Source of the DNA: an uncultured Selenomonadaceae bacterium
GTDB lineage: Bacteria; Bacillota; Negativicutes; Selenomonadales; Selenomonadaceae
Assembly (NCBI GenBank): GCA_905234195.1
Contig: CAJOFR010000015.1
Location: forward strand, 1 to 59,174
Reading direction: 5' to 3'
Length of the DNA: 59,174 bases
The translations under genes were made by a program, and so were the position numbers. Below the pieces are notes generated by a model, which was not told the DNA's origin, searched no databases, and worked only from the letters and a program-made list of their open reading frames with translations. Shown here piece after piece: positions 24,327 to 33,489 of the stretch. Within the stretch, counting starts at the first letter, position 1; every line of letters starts with the position of its first letter.

Positions 24327-25208
24327 TTGATAAAGAGGATGAAATATTTTCAAGCAGTGGTACGTTTTCAAAACTTCACGAAGGCGGCGGAAGAATGTTA
24401 CATTTCTCAATCGGCTATCTCCCAACAAATTCAATCGCTGGAAAAAGAATTGGGCGTGCGGTTGATTTTGCGCGAGGGCAGAAAAATTTCGTTGACTGCC
24501 GCCGGAGATTATTTTTACCGAAAAAGTTTGGTGCTGGTCAGTGATTTTGAAAGGTTGTGCGCAGAAACGACGCGGCTTGATAAGGGAGTGGAGCACGAAC
24601 TTGTTATCGGCTACCTTCGTCATTCCGGCGGCGCGGAGTTGCAGGAAACTATTGCCGAATTCAATTCAAAGCACCCCGAAGTTTTTTTGCAACTTCTAAT
24701 CGGAACGCATGAGGAGCTTTACGAAAATTTGCGGGAGGGCAAGGCGGACATTGTGATTAACGATTTGCGCCGCAAGCCTTCCGAACAGTACGTTAATTAT
24801 TTTTTGGCGGAGAGTTATTTTTTCGCGGAGCTGTCTGCAAATAATCCGCTTGCCCGGCTGGAAACGATAACGACGGACGATTTAAAGAACACGCCTGCGA
24901 TAATTATTGCGCCGGAAGGTCAGCGGTACAACGAGGAATTATTTTATCGCGAATATCTCGGCGTGAAGGGCGATTTTATTTTCGCGGAGAATCTGCAGGA
25001 AGTTCATTTGTTGGTCACGGCGAACAAGGGATATTTTCCGAACGATTTTTATAATTCGCCGGCTCCCTCTAAGGTCGTCAACTATGTCCCGATAATCCAC
25101 AGCGGCAACCAATTTCGCAGGAAGTACTACGCTTTTTGGCGCGCCGGCTCCCACAAAAAATATCTTGAAGATTTTGCCGAGATGTTGAAAAAAAAATTTA
25201 GCCTCTGA
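24327..25208 (+). CDS. LysR-family transcriptional regulator
   Basis: A winged-helix DNA-binding domain (MKYFQAVVRFQNFTKAAEEC, then SQSAISQQIQSLEKELGVRL) is followed by a substrate-binding domain of periplasmic-protein type. TTG 24327 was chosen: GAGG at 24315-24318 sits eight bases away and the protein then opens MIKRMKYF. The ATG at 24339 has its purine-rich site directly adjacent and is less likely. It is last in the co-directional redox cluster, 31 bases after the flavodoxin, and may regulate it. The effector is unknown. Confidence 0.9.
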   Translation: MIKRMKYFQAVVRFQNFTKAAEECYISQSAISQQIQSLEKELGVRLILREGRKISLTAAGDYFYRKSLVLVSDFERLCAETTRLDKGVEHELVIGYLRHSGGAELQETIAEFNSKHPEVFLQLLIGTHEELYENLREGKADIVINDLRRKPSEQYVNYFLAESYFFAELSANNPLARLETITTDDLKNTPAIIIAPEGQRYNEELFYREYLGVKGDFIFAENLQEVHLLVTANKGYFPNDFYNSPAPSKVVNYVPIIHSGNQFRRKYYAFWRAGSHKKYLEDFAEMLKKKFSL

Positions 25209-25229
25209 TAGTCAGAGGCGTTTTTGTTT

Positions 25230-27089
25230 TCAAAAATCTGCAGACAGTGCGCGCATGGCGTTCAGGACGGCGAGAACCATAACCCCGACGTCAGCGAAAA
25301 TTGCCGCCCACATATTCGCCAGCCCCGCCGCGCCGAGCACCAGGCACAAAAATTTTACGCCTATCGCGAAATAAATATTCTCCTTGACAATGGAAATAGT
25401 TTTCTTCGCCAGCTCAATCGCCTTAGAAATTTTCAGCGGGTCGTCGTCCATCAAAACGACGTCCGCCGCCTCAATCGCCGCGTCCGCTCCCAGCGCGCCC
25501 ATTGCAATTCCAATATCTGCGCGAGCCAAAACCGGAGCGTCGTTAATCCCGTCACCGACGAACGCAACCGCTGAAGAATTTTTTTCCGCGAGAATTTTTT
25601 CGAGGTGCTCCACTTTTTGCGCGGGAAGAAGTCCGCTGCGAAAATCCGTTATCCCTAAGTCAGCCGAAATTTTTTCCGCAACCTTTTTTATATCGCCCGT
25701 CAACATTACCACGCGATTGACGCCCGCCGCAAAAAGTTTTTCAATCGCCTTTTTGGAATGCGGCTTGAGCATATCGGCAACAATGACGTGCCCCGCGTAC
25801 TTGCCGTTAATCGCGACGTGAACAATCGTCCCGACGCGCGTGCAGGGCTTCCACGCCGCGCCGATTTTCTCCATGAGTTTTTCATTGCCGACGTGAATAA
25901 TTTCGCCGTTGACTTGCGCGCGAATCCCCAAGCCCGCCAGCTCCTCGACGTCTTCGACTTTGCAATTATCTGCCTCGTTCGGGTAAGCCTTCCTGAGTGA
26001 CGCGGCGATTGGATGCGTCGAATATCTTTCGACGTGCGCCGCCAAATGCAAAAGCTGTGTCGTGTCCAGTTCGACGGGGTGAACTGCGTCGACTTCAAAA
26101 ATTCCCTTCGTCAGAGTGCCGGTCTTATCCATGACGACCGTTTTAACTTTTGACAGCGTCTCCAAAAAATTTGAGCCCTTGATTAAAATTCCTTCGCGAC
26201 TTGCGCCGCCGAGCCCCGCAAAAAAAGTCAGCGGGATGCTGATAACCAGCGCGCAGGGACAACTTATCACGAGAAAAATCAGCGCGCGATAAATCCACGT
26301 CGAAAAATCTCCGGTGACGAGCGAAGGAATTACCGCGAGGGCAACCGCGCCGCCGACAACAATTGGCGTGTAAATCCGCGCGAACTTCGTGATAAAATTT
26401 TCAGAACGAGATTTAAGGGAGCTTGCGTTTTCGACGAGGTCAAGAATTTTTGACGCCGTAGACTCCTCAAAATTTTTCGTCGTCCGGATTTTCAAAAGCC
26501 CGTTAAGATTTATGCAACCGCTGATAATTTCATCTCCGACCGTGACATTTCGCGGGAGACTTTCGCCGGTCAAAGCACTCGTGTTTAAAGTTGAATTGCC
26601 CTCGATAACAACGCCGTCGATAGGAATTTTTTCGCCGGGCTGTACAAAAATTATCGTGCCTACCTCAACTTCGTCCGGGTCAACCTGCTCAAGCTTGCCG
26701 AGATTTTCGACGTTGGCATAATCCGGGCGAATATCCATCAGCGCGGAAATATTTTTGCGGCTCCGTCCAATCGCGTAACTTTGAAACCATTCGCCGATTT
26801 GGTAGAAGAGCATGACGGCAACCGCCTCCGTGTAATCGCCGCTGCCGCTGTAAATCGCAAGTGCAATCGCGCCGAGTGTGGCAACTGCCATCAAAAAATT
26901 TTCGTCCAGCGCGCGCAGATTTTTTATGCCCTTCGCCGCCTTCAGCAAAATATCGTAGCCGACGACGGAATAAGGAATCATGTACAGAAAAAATTTTGCC
27001 GCGCCCGTGACTTCGACGAAGGCGAAAATAATCATCAGAGCGGCGGCGATAATAATGCGTATTAAATTTTTTCGTTGCTTGTTGTTCAT
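25230..27089 (-). CDS. P1B-type heavy-metal ATPase (Zn/Cd/Pb type)
   Basis: A metal-exporting P-type ATPase of 619 residues. The membrane metal site CPC is at ~277-279 (ISCPCALV), the phosphorylated aspartate ~321 lies in DKTGTLT, and the hinge is GDGINDAP. The last helix carries FADVGVMVLAVLNAMRAL; an aspartate here fits the Zn/Cd/Pb group (ZntA/CadA). There is no N-terminal HMA domain; that domain is encoded by the separate gene just upstream. ATG 27089 overlaps that gene's stop (ATGA); TTG 27107 is an alternative start. Confidence 0.92.
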   Translation of the reverse strand: MNNKQRKNLIRIIIAAALMIIFAFVEVTGAAKFFLYMIPYSVVGYDILLKAAKGIKNLRALDENFLMAVATLGAIALAIYSGSGDYTEAVAVMLFYQIGEWFQSYAIGRSRKNISALMDIRPDYANVENLGKLEQVDPDEVEVGTIIFVQPGEKIPIDGVVIEGNSTLNTSALTGESLPRNVTVGDEIISGCINLNGLLKIRTTKNFEESTASKILDLVENASSLKSRSENFITKFARIYTPIVVGGAVALAVIPSLVTGDFSTWIYRALIFLVISCPCALVISIPLTFFAGLGGASREGILIKGSNFLETLSKVKTVVMDKTGTLTKGIFEVDAVHPVELDTTQLLHLAAHVERYSTHPIAASLRKAYPNEADNCKVEDVEELAGLGIRAQVNGEIIHVGNEKLMEKIGAAWKPCTRVGTIVHVAINGKYAGHVIVADMLKPHSKKAIEKLFAAGVNRVVMLTGDIKKVAEKISADLGITDFRSGLLPAQKVEHLEKILAEKNSSAVAFVGDGINDAPVLARADIGIAMGALGADAAIEAADVVLMDDDPLKISKAIELAKKTISIVKENIYFAIGVKFLCLVLGAAGLANMWAAIFADVGVMVLAVLNAMRALSADF

Positions 27090-27307
27090 TTTAAAAATAT
27101 CTCGCAATCATCTTCGACTTTCTTACAATTTTCGCGGACGCGCGTCATGACTTCCTTAGGGTCGCGCCCGTCTTCAAACTCGACGGACATTTTCAGCGTC
27201 ATGAAATTCACGACGGCACTTTTAACGCCGTCAGTTTTGTTCGCTTCAATTTCCATTTGATTCGCGCAGTTCGCGCAGTCCACGTCAATTTTGTAAGTCT
27301 TCTTCAT
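27086..27307 (-). CDS. HMA-domain metal-binding protein
   Basis: A 73-residue stand-alone heavy-metal-associated domain with the metal site DCANCAN (C11, C14). It has the beta-alpha-beta-beta-alpha-beta length and pattern of the family. It overlaps the ATPase gene by four bases if that gene starts at 27089, so the domain normally fused to zinc or cadmium ATPases is here supplied in trans. It probably delivers metal to the pump. GGAGG lies upstream of ATG 27307. Confidence 0.9.
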   Translation of the reverse strand: MKKTYKIDVDCANCANQMEIEANKTDGVKSAVVNFMTLKMSVEFEDGRDPKEVMTRVRENCKKVEDDCEIFLK

Positions 27308-27334
27308 TTTCGAGCCTCCTTGAAAATTTTTATC

Positions 27335-27379
27335 AGTTTAACATTTTTCATTGAATTTGTCTACAATCGGCGGTAAAAT
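27335..27379. promoter_or_regulatory. Divergent promoters: HMA/ATPase (minus) and radical SAM (plus)
   Basis: Plus strand: TTGAAT (27351-27356), 17 bases, TAAAAT (27374-27379). Minus strand: TAGACA (27358-27363), 17 bases, TAAACT (27335-27340). The -35 regions overlap, so the two directions may compete. Confidence 0.5.
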
Positions 27380-27409
27380 AATTTTTCCAAAGGCAAGGGA
27401 GGAATTTTC

Positions 27410-28066
27410 ATGATAGTTTACACGACGGAGGGCGGCAAATATTTTCCCGTCGAAGAAAGTCTGAAAAAGGATCCGACGACGCCGCGCGGGCTTTACATAA
27501 ATTTAACGAACAGGTGCAACAACGATTGTCCTTTTTGTTTGCGGCAGAAAAAAAATATGCCGAGTGAGGCGAGTTTGTGGCTGGAGCGCGAGCCGACTGC
27601 CGACGAAGTCAAACGCGAAATCGACGCGGTGAATTTTAAAATCGTCAAGGAGATTGTTTTTTGCGGCTTCGGTGAGCCGACGATTCGTCTTGTTGAATTG
27701 CTGGAGGTTTTGCGCCACGTGAAAAAAATTCATCCGGAAATTTCGACGCGCTTAAATACGAACGGGCTTGGGAATTTGGAGCACGGCAGAGATATTTCGC
27801 CGGAGTTTGAAAATATTTTGGACGTGGCGTCGATTAGTTTAAACGCGGCGACTGCTGAAAGGTATCTGCAAATTACGCGGTCGAGGTTCGGGCTGAAGGC
27901 TTATGGTGCGATGTTGAGTTTCGCGGAGAAAATGAAAAGTCACGTGCCGAAAGTTGTCATGACGATTGTAGATCACGTCACGCCGCCCGAAGAAATTATC
28001 GCCTGTCGAAAAATTTGCGAGGAGCGCGGATTAACTTTGCGCGTCCGTCCTTACGAAAGCCACTAA
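27410..28066 (+). CDS. Radical SAM protein (TatD-linked type)
   Basis: The 218 residues carry the cluster motif in LTNRCNNDCPFCLR, followed by FCGFGEPTIRL, a SAM-binding motif, and TRLNTNGLGNL. The opening IVYTTEGGKYFPVEES and the overall length fit the group often annotated as TatD-associated radical SAM protein. No tatD gene lies next to it here. No C-terminal SPASM domain is present. The reaction is unknown. AGGGAGGA precedes ATG 27410, and the gene has its own promoter. Confidence 0.85.
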   Translation: MIVYTTEGGKYFPVEESLKKDPTTPRGLYINLTNRCNNDCPFCLRQKKNMPSEASLWLEREPTADEVKREIDAVNFKIVKEIVFCGFGEPTIRLVELLEVLRHVKKIHPEISTRLNTNGLGNLEHGRDISPEFENILDVASISLNAATAERYLQITRSRFGLKAYGAMLSFAEKMKSHVPKVVMTIVDHVTPPEEIIACRKICEERGLTLRVRPYESH

Positions 28067-28184
28067 AAATTTTTGAAGTCGGCAGATAAAATTTGCCGGC
28101 TATTTTTTTATGCAAAATCGGGCAGGTTTAAATCTCTTAGCGGCGAAAAAATATAGGAAAGTTTTTTTGAAAGGAGTTTTCCTC

Positions 28185-29096
28185 ATGGGATTTTTTGATA
28201 GATTGAAAGAGGGCTTGACGAAGACCCGCGAAAAACTTGCAGATAAAATCGACGAAATTTTGCACAGCTCGACGAAGATCGACGACGAACTTTTAGACGA
28301 GCTGGAAGAAACTTTGATTATGTCCGACGTGGGCACGAAGACTACAGAAAAATTGATGGCGGATTTGCGGAAGGGAGTTCGCCGAGCTGAAATTAAATCG
28401 CCCGCCGACGTAAAAAATTTTTTGTCGAATCAGATACGCGAAATTCTAATCGAAGAGGAAGGGAATTTTATTCGCGTCGACCCGCCGCACGTGATTTTGA
28501 TGATTGGCGTCAACGGCGCGGGCAAAACCACGACGATAGGGAAGTTGAGCGCGTACTACAAGGAGCAGGGAAAAAAAGTTATGGTCGCCGCCGCCGATAC
28601 TTTTCGCGCGGGGGCTATTGACCAGCTGGAAATTTGGGCGGAACGTACCGGAGCGGAGATTATCAAACACAGCGAGGGTTCCAATCCGTCTTCTGTTGCC
28701 TTAGACGCCGCGCGCAGTGCCGTTGCAAAAAAAATGGATGTCCTTATCGTCGATACGGCAGGGCGTCTTCAAAATAAATTTAATCTTATGGAAGAGCTGA
28801 AAAAAATTAATCGCATTATCGGCAAGGGAATCCCCGGCGCGCCGCACGAAGTTCTTCTCGTCCTCGACGCGACGACAGGGCAAAACGCAATCAGGCAGGC
28901 GGAACTTTTTTCTAAGTCGGCGGGAATTACCGGCATCGTTTTGACGAAACTCGACGGCACGGCAAAAGGCGGAATGGTTATCGGAATTAAGGAGGAGCTG
29001 AATATTCCCGTCAAGTGGGTCGGCGTCGGCGAAAGGCTTGACGATTTGCGCCCGTTTAACGCGAAAGAATTTGCCGACGCGCTTTTCGGTTTGTAG
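28185..29096 (+). CDS. ftsY: Signal recognition particle receptor FtsY
   Basis: This GTPase docks the signal recognition particle at the membrane. The N domain begins MGFFDRLKEGLTKTREKLAD. The G domain shows GVNGAGKTTTIGKL, AADTFRAGAIDQL, DTAGRLQNK and TKLDGTAKGG. ATG 28185 was chosen for AAAGGAG at 28170-28176; the longer frame from 28110 lacks a site. At 303 residues it is the short form without a long acidic A domain, as is usual in Firmicutes. Confidence 0.96.
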   Translation: MGFFDRLKEGLTKTREKLADKIDEILHSSTKIDDELLDELEETLIMSDVGTKTTEKLMADLRKGVRRAEIKSPADVKNFLSNQIREILIEEEGNFIRVDPPHVILMIGVNGAGKTTTIGKLSAYYKEQGKKVMVAAADTFRAGAIDQLEIWAERTGAEIIKHSEGSNPSSVALDAARSAVAKKMDVLIVDTAGRLQNKFNLMEELKKINRIIGKGIPGAPHEVLLVLDATTGQNAIRQAELFSKSAGITGIVLTKLDGTAKGGMVIGIKEELNIPVKWVGVGERLDDLRPFNAKEFADALFGL

Positions 29097-29123
29097 GATT
29101 TTTTTTAATTTAAATTTTGTGGT

Positions 29124-29152
29124 CTACTTTCTTTCTTGGAAAAATAAAGTAG
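29124..29152. repeat. Degenerate copy of hairpin III of the element family
   Basis: CTACTTT (29124-29130) and AAAGTAG (29146-29152) with a pyrimidine-rich left arm resemble hairpin III but are decayed in the middle. It lies between ftsY and the deaminase gene and could still act as a weak terminator. Confidence 0.45.
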
Positions 29153-29192
29153 CAAAGTCTGAAATATTTTTAGTATCGTGAGGAAAAATTTT

Positions 29193-29642
29193 ATGGCTGA
29201 AAAATATCATCGCCCCGATTGGGACGAATACTTTTTGAATATCGCGGAGGAGGTCGGCAAACGTTCGACTTGTCTGCGCCGCCGCTACGGAGCAATTATC
29301 GTTAAAGATAAAATTATTGTCAGCACCGGCTACAACGGCGCGCCGCGCGGTGAGGAAAATTGTATCGACACCGGTTTTTGCGAACGAGAGCGGCTTAATA
29401 TTCCGAAGGGCGAGCGGTACGAACTTTGCCGCGCAGTGCACGGGGAAGAAAATGCGATTATCAACGGCGACCCGCTGAAAATGAAGGGCGCGACAATTTA
29501 TATCGTCGGGGTTAATGTGGCGGACGAAAGTTATGCGTCGGGCGAACCGTGTCTGCTCTGCCGCCGCATGATTAAAAACGCGCAGATTGAAAAAGTTATT
29601 TGCCGCGACAAGCAGGGCGAAATCGTCGAAGTAAAAATTTAA
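29193..29642 (+). CDS. dCMP deaminase (ComEB-like)
   Basis: A zinc-dependent cytidine/deoxycytidylate deaminase. The catalytic histidine and glutamate are in AVHGEENAI and the zinc cysteines in EPCLLC. The opening RPDWDEYFLNIAEEVGKRSTC matches dCMP deaminases, which feed dTTP synthesis. An added cysteine/histidine-rich segment (NCIDTGFCERER) matches the second metal site of this group. ATG 29193 was preferred over GTG 29178, which would overlap the GAGG site. It is followed after nine bases by the DUF535 gene. Confidence 0.93.
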   Translation: MAEKYHRPDWDEYFLNIAEEVGKRSTCLRRRYGAIIVKDKIIVSTGYNGAPRGEENCIDTGFCERERLNIPKGERYELCRAVHGEENAIINGDPLKMKGATIYIVGVNVADESYASGEPCLLCRRMIKNAQIEKVICRDKQGEIVEVKI

Positions 29643-29651
29643 GGACGGATT

Positions 29652-30584
29652 ATGAGTAATTTTATCGAACTCGGAAAAAAAATTTATGACTTGAAAAATC
29701 CGCGCGAGGCTCACCGATTCGCAGTGTTTATCGCGCGCTGTTGCCTCCACCCGCAAAAAATTCAAAGACTCGAAAAATTTTTCGCGCAGTCAGAAATTTT
29801 TAAGGAAATCTCGACGACGTTCCCGTTTTTCTTCGAGCAGGTGACACGCGCATTTTTTTACAACCGGTCGACAATCGAAGAGCGAATAAAAATTGTTGAA
29901 GAGCACGTCGAATTTTTGGCAAGCACGACGAACGAAAGTTTCTTGCGGAAAATTTACGCCGGCGAAAAAATTCCGCTGTGGAAAATCCCTCTTGACGAAA
30001 CTCTCGGCGAAATGATTCTTTCAATTTGTATCGAACCAGGTCAGCGCAAAGAAGGTTTAATCTCCGTCATGTTGAGGCTGTCAAGCGGCGTTCCGATTTA
30101 CCAGATAATTTTTTGGATAGCCCGCGATAATTTTATCGACGGCGACGAAAATTTTGCGATGTGGATTGGCGCGATGCAAGGTCCAAACGTCGACGACGCC
30201 CGCGAAATTATCAAGCGCATTACGAAAAAATGTCACGCCTACCGCACGAAAAATTTAATTCTCTACGCCGCGCAGGCGGTTGCCCGTTCGCTGGGGCTGA
30301 AAAAAATTTTCTCCATCACCAACGCCGGCTACTACGCGAACAATCACATTCGCCGCGACAGGAAATTGAAAACGTCCTTCGGGGATTTTTGGGCGGAATG
30401 CGGCGGGACTTTGACGAGCGACGAAAGATTTTTCAGCTTGCCGCTCACCGAACAGCGTAAAACTTTTGATGAGATTCCTACACACAAGCGCGCCGTCTAC
30501 CGCAGAAGATTTTCCCTGCTCGACGAACTCGACGCGACTGTTTCAGAAAAACTTTTAGAATTTAAGAAAGACGTGGAAAAATGA
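29652..30584 (+). CDS. DUF535 (VirK/YbjX) family protein
   Basis: A 310-residue protein matching the VirK/YbjX family, recognised by IPLDETLGEMILSICIEPGQ, the phrase SITNAGYYANNHIRRDRKLK with TSFGDFWAECGG, and the basic IPTHKRAVYRRRFSLLDEL. In enteric bacteria relatives affect surface or lipid A-linked resistance and virulence; the biochemical activity is unknown. It has no signal peptide. The stop overlaps the next start (ATGA), tying it to a glycosyltransferase and, beyond that, an O-antigen-ligase-like gene. Confidence 0.88.
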   Translation: MSNFIELGKKIYDLKNPREAHRFAVFIARCCLHPQKIQRLEKFFAQSEIFKEISTTFPFFFEQVTRAFFYNRSTIEERIKIVEEHVEFLASTTNESFLRKIYAGEKIPLWKIPLDETLGEMILSICIEPGQRKEGLISVMLRLSSGVPIYQIIFWIARDNFIDGDENFAMWIGAMQGPNVDDAREIIKRITKKCHAYRTKNLILYAAQAVARSLGLKKIFSITNAGYYANNHIRRDRKLKTSFGDFWAECGGTLTSDERFFSLPLTEQRKTFDEIPTHKRAVYRRRFSLLDELDATVSEKLLEFKKDVEK

Positions 30585-31717
30585 GAATCGCGATTTTTGA
30601 AAATATCATGACGCCCGGCGGACATGAAGTTGACTTCGACAGAATTTTGGTGGAGGAGTTTCGCGCGCGCGGTCACGAAATAAAATTTTATGTGCCGGAA
30701 AATTTTCAGTTTCAATTCGACTACAAGACGCCCGTCAAAAAAATCAACGGTTCCGCCGTCGTCTACAAAAATTCTCGCGGCATAAAAAAAATTGTCGCCG
30801 CCGCTAAGCGTGAAATTAATCGTCAGCGTTGGTATCACCAGCTCTTCGAGGAGCAGAAAAATTTCGACGCGCTGATTATCCCGACTTCGACTTACAGATA
30901 TTTGCGCGCGCTGAATCACAGTGTGCTGAAAAAAATTTCCGTGCCGCTGATTTTTATTTTTCACGGGATAAATCCGGACGAGGCTCCGAAATTTTTTAAG
31001 GAGTGCGAAAAACTTCTGCCCAACAAAAATATTAAAGCCGTCGTGCTGAATTTCGGCAAGGATATTTTTGGCAGGCGGCTCGAAAATATTCACACGATTT
31101 ACCCGCCGACGTACACTGCCCGCGATTTGAATCCCGACGCGCAGATTAAAAAAACTCCTTCAGAAATTTTGACCGTAGGATTTTTTGGGCAGTATCGCCG
31201 CGAAAAAAAACTGCGCGACTTTTTGAACGTGTTCGTCAACGGAAATTACAGGCGCAAAGTCAAATTGATTGTTCAGGGCTCGACAATGCACGAGGAGGAC
31301 GCCGAAGACTTCGCGAAAATTATTCGGCAGTACGAAAAATTTGAAGGCTTAAAATTTATTCCTAAGGGATTGATTGGCGCGGATTGGCAGCGGGCGATTG
31401 CGGACGTGGACGCGCTTTTGATGCCGTATTCTGCGCCGCGCTACAAATATCATTGGAGCGGGATGCTTTTCACGGCGGTTGGTTTTCACAAGCCCGTTAT
31501 CGCGAGCAACGACATAAATCCCGAAGTTTTCAACATGTACAAAATCGGCGAAACTTTTGCGAGCGGAGACCTTGACGAATTGGCAAAAGTGTTAGAGAAT
31601 TTTATTAACGACTTTGATAAAAATTTTCCTGTCTACGAAAAAAATCTGCGCGAGGCGGCTGAAAATTTTTCGCCCATGAATTTTTCAAATCGTTTGGAGA
31701 AAATAATTTTGAATTAA
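30581..31717 (+). CDS. Glycosyltransferase (GT-B, family 4-like)
   Basis: A 378-residue GT-B-fold enzyme. The N-terminal domain opens MRIAIFENIMTPGGHEVDFD, and the C-terminal nucleotide-sugar domain shows VGFFGQYRREKKLRDFL, VQGSTMHEED, ADVDALLMPYSAPRYKYHWS and GFHKPVIASNDINPE. No membrane helix is seen. It most likely adds a sugar to a lipid-linked surface glycan, given the ligase-like gene 14 bases downstream. Donor and acceptor are unknown. Confidence 0.85.
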   Translation: MRIAIFENIMTPGGHEVDFDRILVEEFRARGHEIKFYVPENFQFQFDYKTPVKKINGSAVVYKNSRGIKKIVAAAKREINRQRWYHQLFEEQKNFDALIIPTSTYRYLRALNHSVLKKISVPLIFIFHGINPDEAPKFFKECEKLLPNKNIKAVVLNFGKDIFGRRLENIHTIYPPTYTARDLNPDAQIKKTPSEILTVGFFGQYRREKKLRDFLNVFVNGNYRRKVKLIVQGSTMHEEDAEDFAKIIRQYEKFEGLKFIPKGLIGADWQRAIADVDALLMPYSAPRYKYHWSGMLFTAVGFHKPVIASNDINPEVFNMYKIGETFASGDLDELAKVLENFINDFDKNFPVYEKNLREAAENFSPMNFSNRLEKIILN

Positions 31718-31731
31718 GGGTCGGTGACCAA

Positions 31732-33468
31732 ATGAATCGGATAAGCGTATTTGTCAGACGACAGCGAATAAAAAAGCTTGAGACCTGGACAATGCGGGCA
31801 ATCTTGGCGGAAGCCTTCTTCATAGCAATTTTTCCACAGGCGGCGGCGGCGGCGGTAATGCTGGGAATTATCGCGTGGTTCTTCCGTCTGCAAATCGACA
31901 GCAGATTTAAGTTGCGCGCGTTGCAATTCGACATACCCGTTACGATTTTTGCAATGTTAAGTGCAATTTCGGTGTTCATGTCTTCGGCGTCAAGCTTTGA
32001 ACTGATTTATAACTACTTCGGAATTTTCGGCGTGTACCTGTTGACTTACGTTTTGATTGGGCAAAATATCCGCACGCACGAACAAATAAAAACTCTTGCA
32101 AAAGCTTTGGCGTTGTCCGCATTTGTAGTCGTCATGGGCGGATATTTTCAATTTGTCTTCGGCGTGGACATAGCAGACATGAAATGGGTAGACGGCGAAG
32201 CTTTTCCGGAGTTGCGGCGCAGAGTTTTTTCGACGCTGGAAAATCCGAACGTCTTAGCCGGATATCTGGACGTCATGATTTGTCTTGCGCTGGGAGTTTT
32301 GGCGAAGACCACAGAAAAAAATTTGCGCATCGTACTGATAATTTCAATCGTGATGCTTGCGGCGTGCTTAATGATGACGTATTCGCGCGGCGCGTTCCTG
32401 GCAATAGCGATAGTCTTCGTGATTTACGGCGTCTTGCAAGATTGGCGGGTACTTGTTTTATTTTTCGTCGTGAGCGCGATTTTAATTTTCAACGACGAAA
32501 CTTTTTTTGACAGGGTGACTTCGATTTTCACGACGACGATTGATTCTTCGGAAGGATTGCGCGTAGGAATATGGGTCAGCACAATTTCGATGATAGCCGA
32601 CCATCCTTTTATCGGCGTGGGCTGGGGCGCGTACAAGTTCATTTATCCGCAGTACAATTATTATCTTGCGGACACGAGCATAACAATTTTCCACGCGCAT
32701 AATCTTTATCTCAACACGGCGGCTGAAGTGGGTATCGTCGGCGCAATGGCTTACTTTTGGTATTTTTTCGGCACGATGTTTTCTGCGCTGGCTCTCAACT
32801 CAAATCGACGCTACGTAAAAATTAAAGATACCGCCTTGAATACCGCGAAGAAGACCGCAGAAATTACAAGGCACTCGAAATTTACGCAGAAGTTTGCAGA
32901 AATTTTGGTGACGAGTAAATTTTTGCAGTCCCTTGCCCAAAGTAAATCGTTGCTCATGACGCGCATGACTGTTGCGGCAAATAGAATCATGGATATTTTT
33001 TCTTTCACGCCGAGCGAATCGGAAATTCGCAAGTCCGGCAAAAGGGAAGAAGATTTTTCCGAAGAGATAATCGACGGCGAGAAAAAAATCCCCCCGCGCC
33101 GCACTCGACGCAAAAAAAATCCGGAACCCGAACTTGTTCACCACGAGGAATTAAAATGGAGTTCGCCGCCGCTTAGCGAGAAAGCCGACGCCGAAAAAAA
33201 ATCTGACACTGAAAAAAAATCTGACGACGATAAAATTGACTTGCAAAAATTCGCCGAACCAATCGATATAAATTCCGTCGCGAAGGCTATCGAAAAGGAA
33301 AAGACTGCACAAATTGTTTCGGGCTTGAGGTTTGGAATAGGGCTTGCGTTTTTGTCGATGGCTCTCAACGGAATGACAGACGATTTGCTTTTCAATATCC
33401 CCAGTTCGATTTTAATGTGGCAGCTTGGCGCGTTGAGCGCGGCTATAAATTTTATGGATAAGGATTAA
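31732..33468 (+). CDS. O-antigen ligase/polymerase-like membrane protein
   Basis: A 578-residue polytopic protein with about ten hydrophobic helices and the family signature GVGWGAYKFIYPQY followed by HAHNLYLNTAAEVGIVGAMAY. These proteins join or polymerise surface glycans at the periplasmic face. After residue ~350 there is a large soluble insertion of about 190 residues, rich in Lys, Glu, Asp and Pro (KKIPPRRTRRKKNPEPE; repeated EKKSD), before the final two helices. A GCG repeat encodes five alanines near residue 40. GGTGACC rather than a strong site precedes the ATG. Confidence 0.83.
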   Translation: MNRISVFVRRQRIKKLETWTMRAILAEAFFIAIFPQAAAAAVMLGIIAWFFRLQIDSRFKLRALQFDIPVTIFAMLSAISVFMSSASSFELIYNYFGIFGVYLLTYVLIGQNIRTHEQIKTLAKALALSAFVVVMGGYFQFVFGVDIADMKWVDGEAFPELRRRVFSTLENPNVLAGYLDVMICLALGVLAKTTEKNLRIVLIISIVMLAACLMMTYSRGAFLAIAIVFVIYGVLQDWRVLVLFFVVSAILIFNDETFFDRVTSIFTTTIDSSEGLRVGIWVSTISMIADHPFIGVGWGAYKFIYPQYNYYLADTSITIFHAHNLYLNTAAEVGIVGAMAYFWYFFGTMFSALALNSNRRYVKIKDTALNTAKKTAEITRHSKFTQKFAEILVTSKFLQSLAQSKSLLMTRMTVAANRIMDIFSFTPSESEIRKSGKREEDFSEEIIDGEKKIPPRRTRRKKNPEPELVHHEELKWSSPPLSEKADAEKKSDTEKKSDDDKIDLQKFAEPIDINSVAKAIEKEKTAQIVSGLRFGIGLAFLSMALNGMTDDLLFNIPSSILMWQLGALSAAINFMDKD

Positions 33469-33489
33469 TTTTAACGGAGGTGCTTTATA

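Noticed and set aside
31840..31860. GCG triplet repeat in the O-antigen-ligase-like gene as a phase-variation switch
   Set aside because: Triplet changes would only add or remove alanine in a membrane helix and would not change the reading frame.
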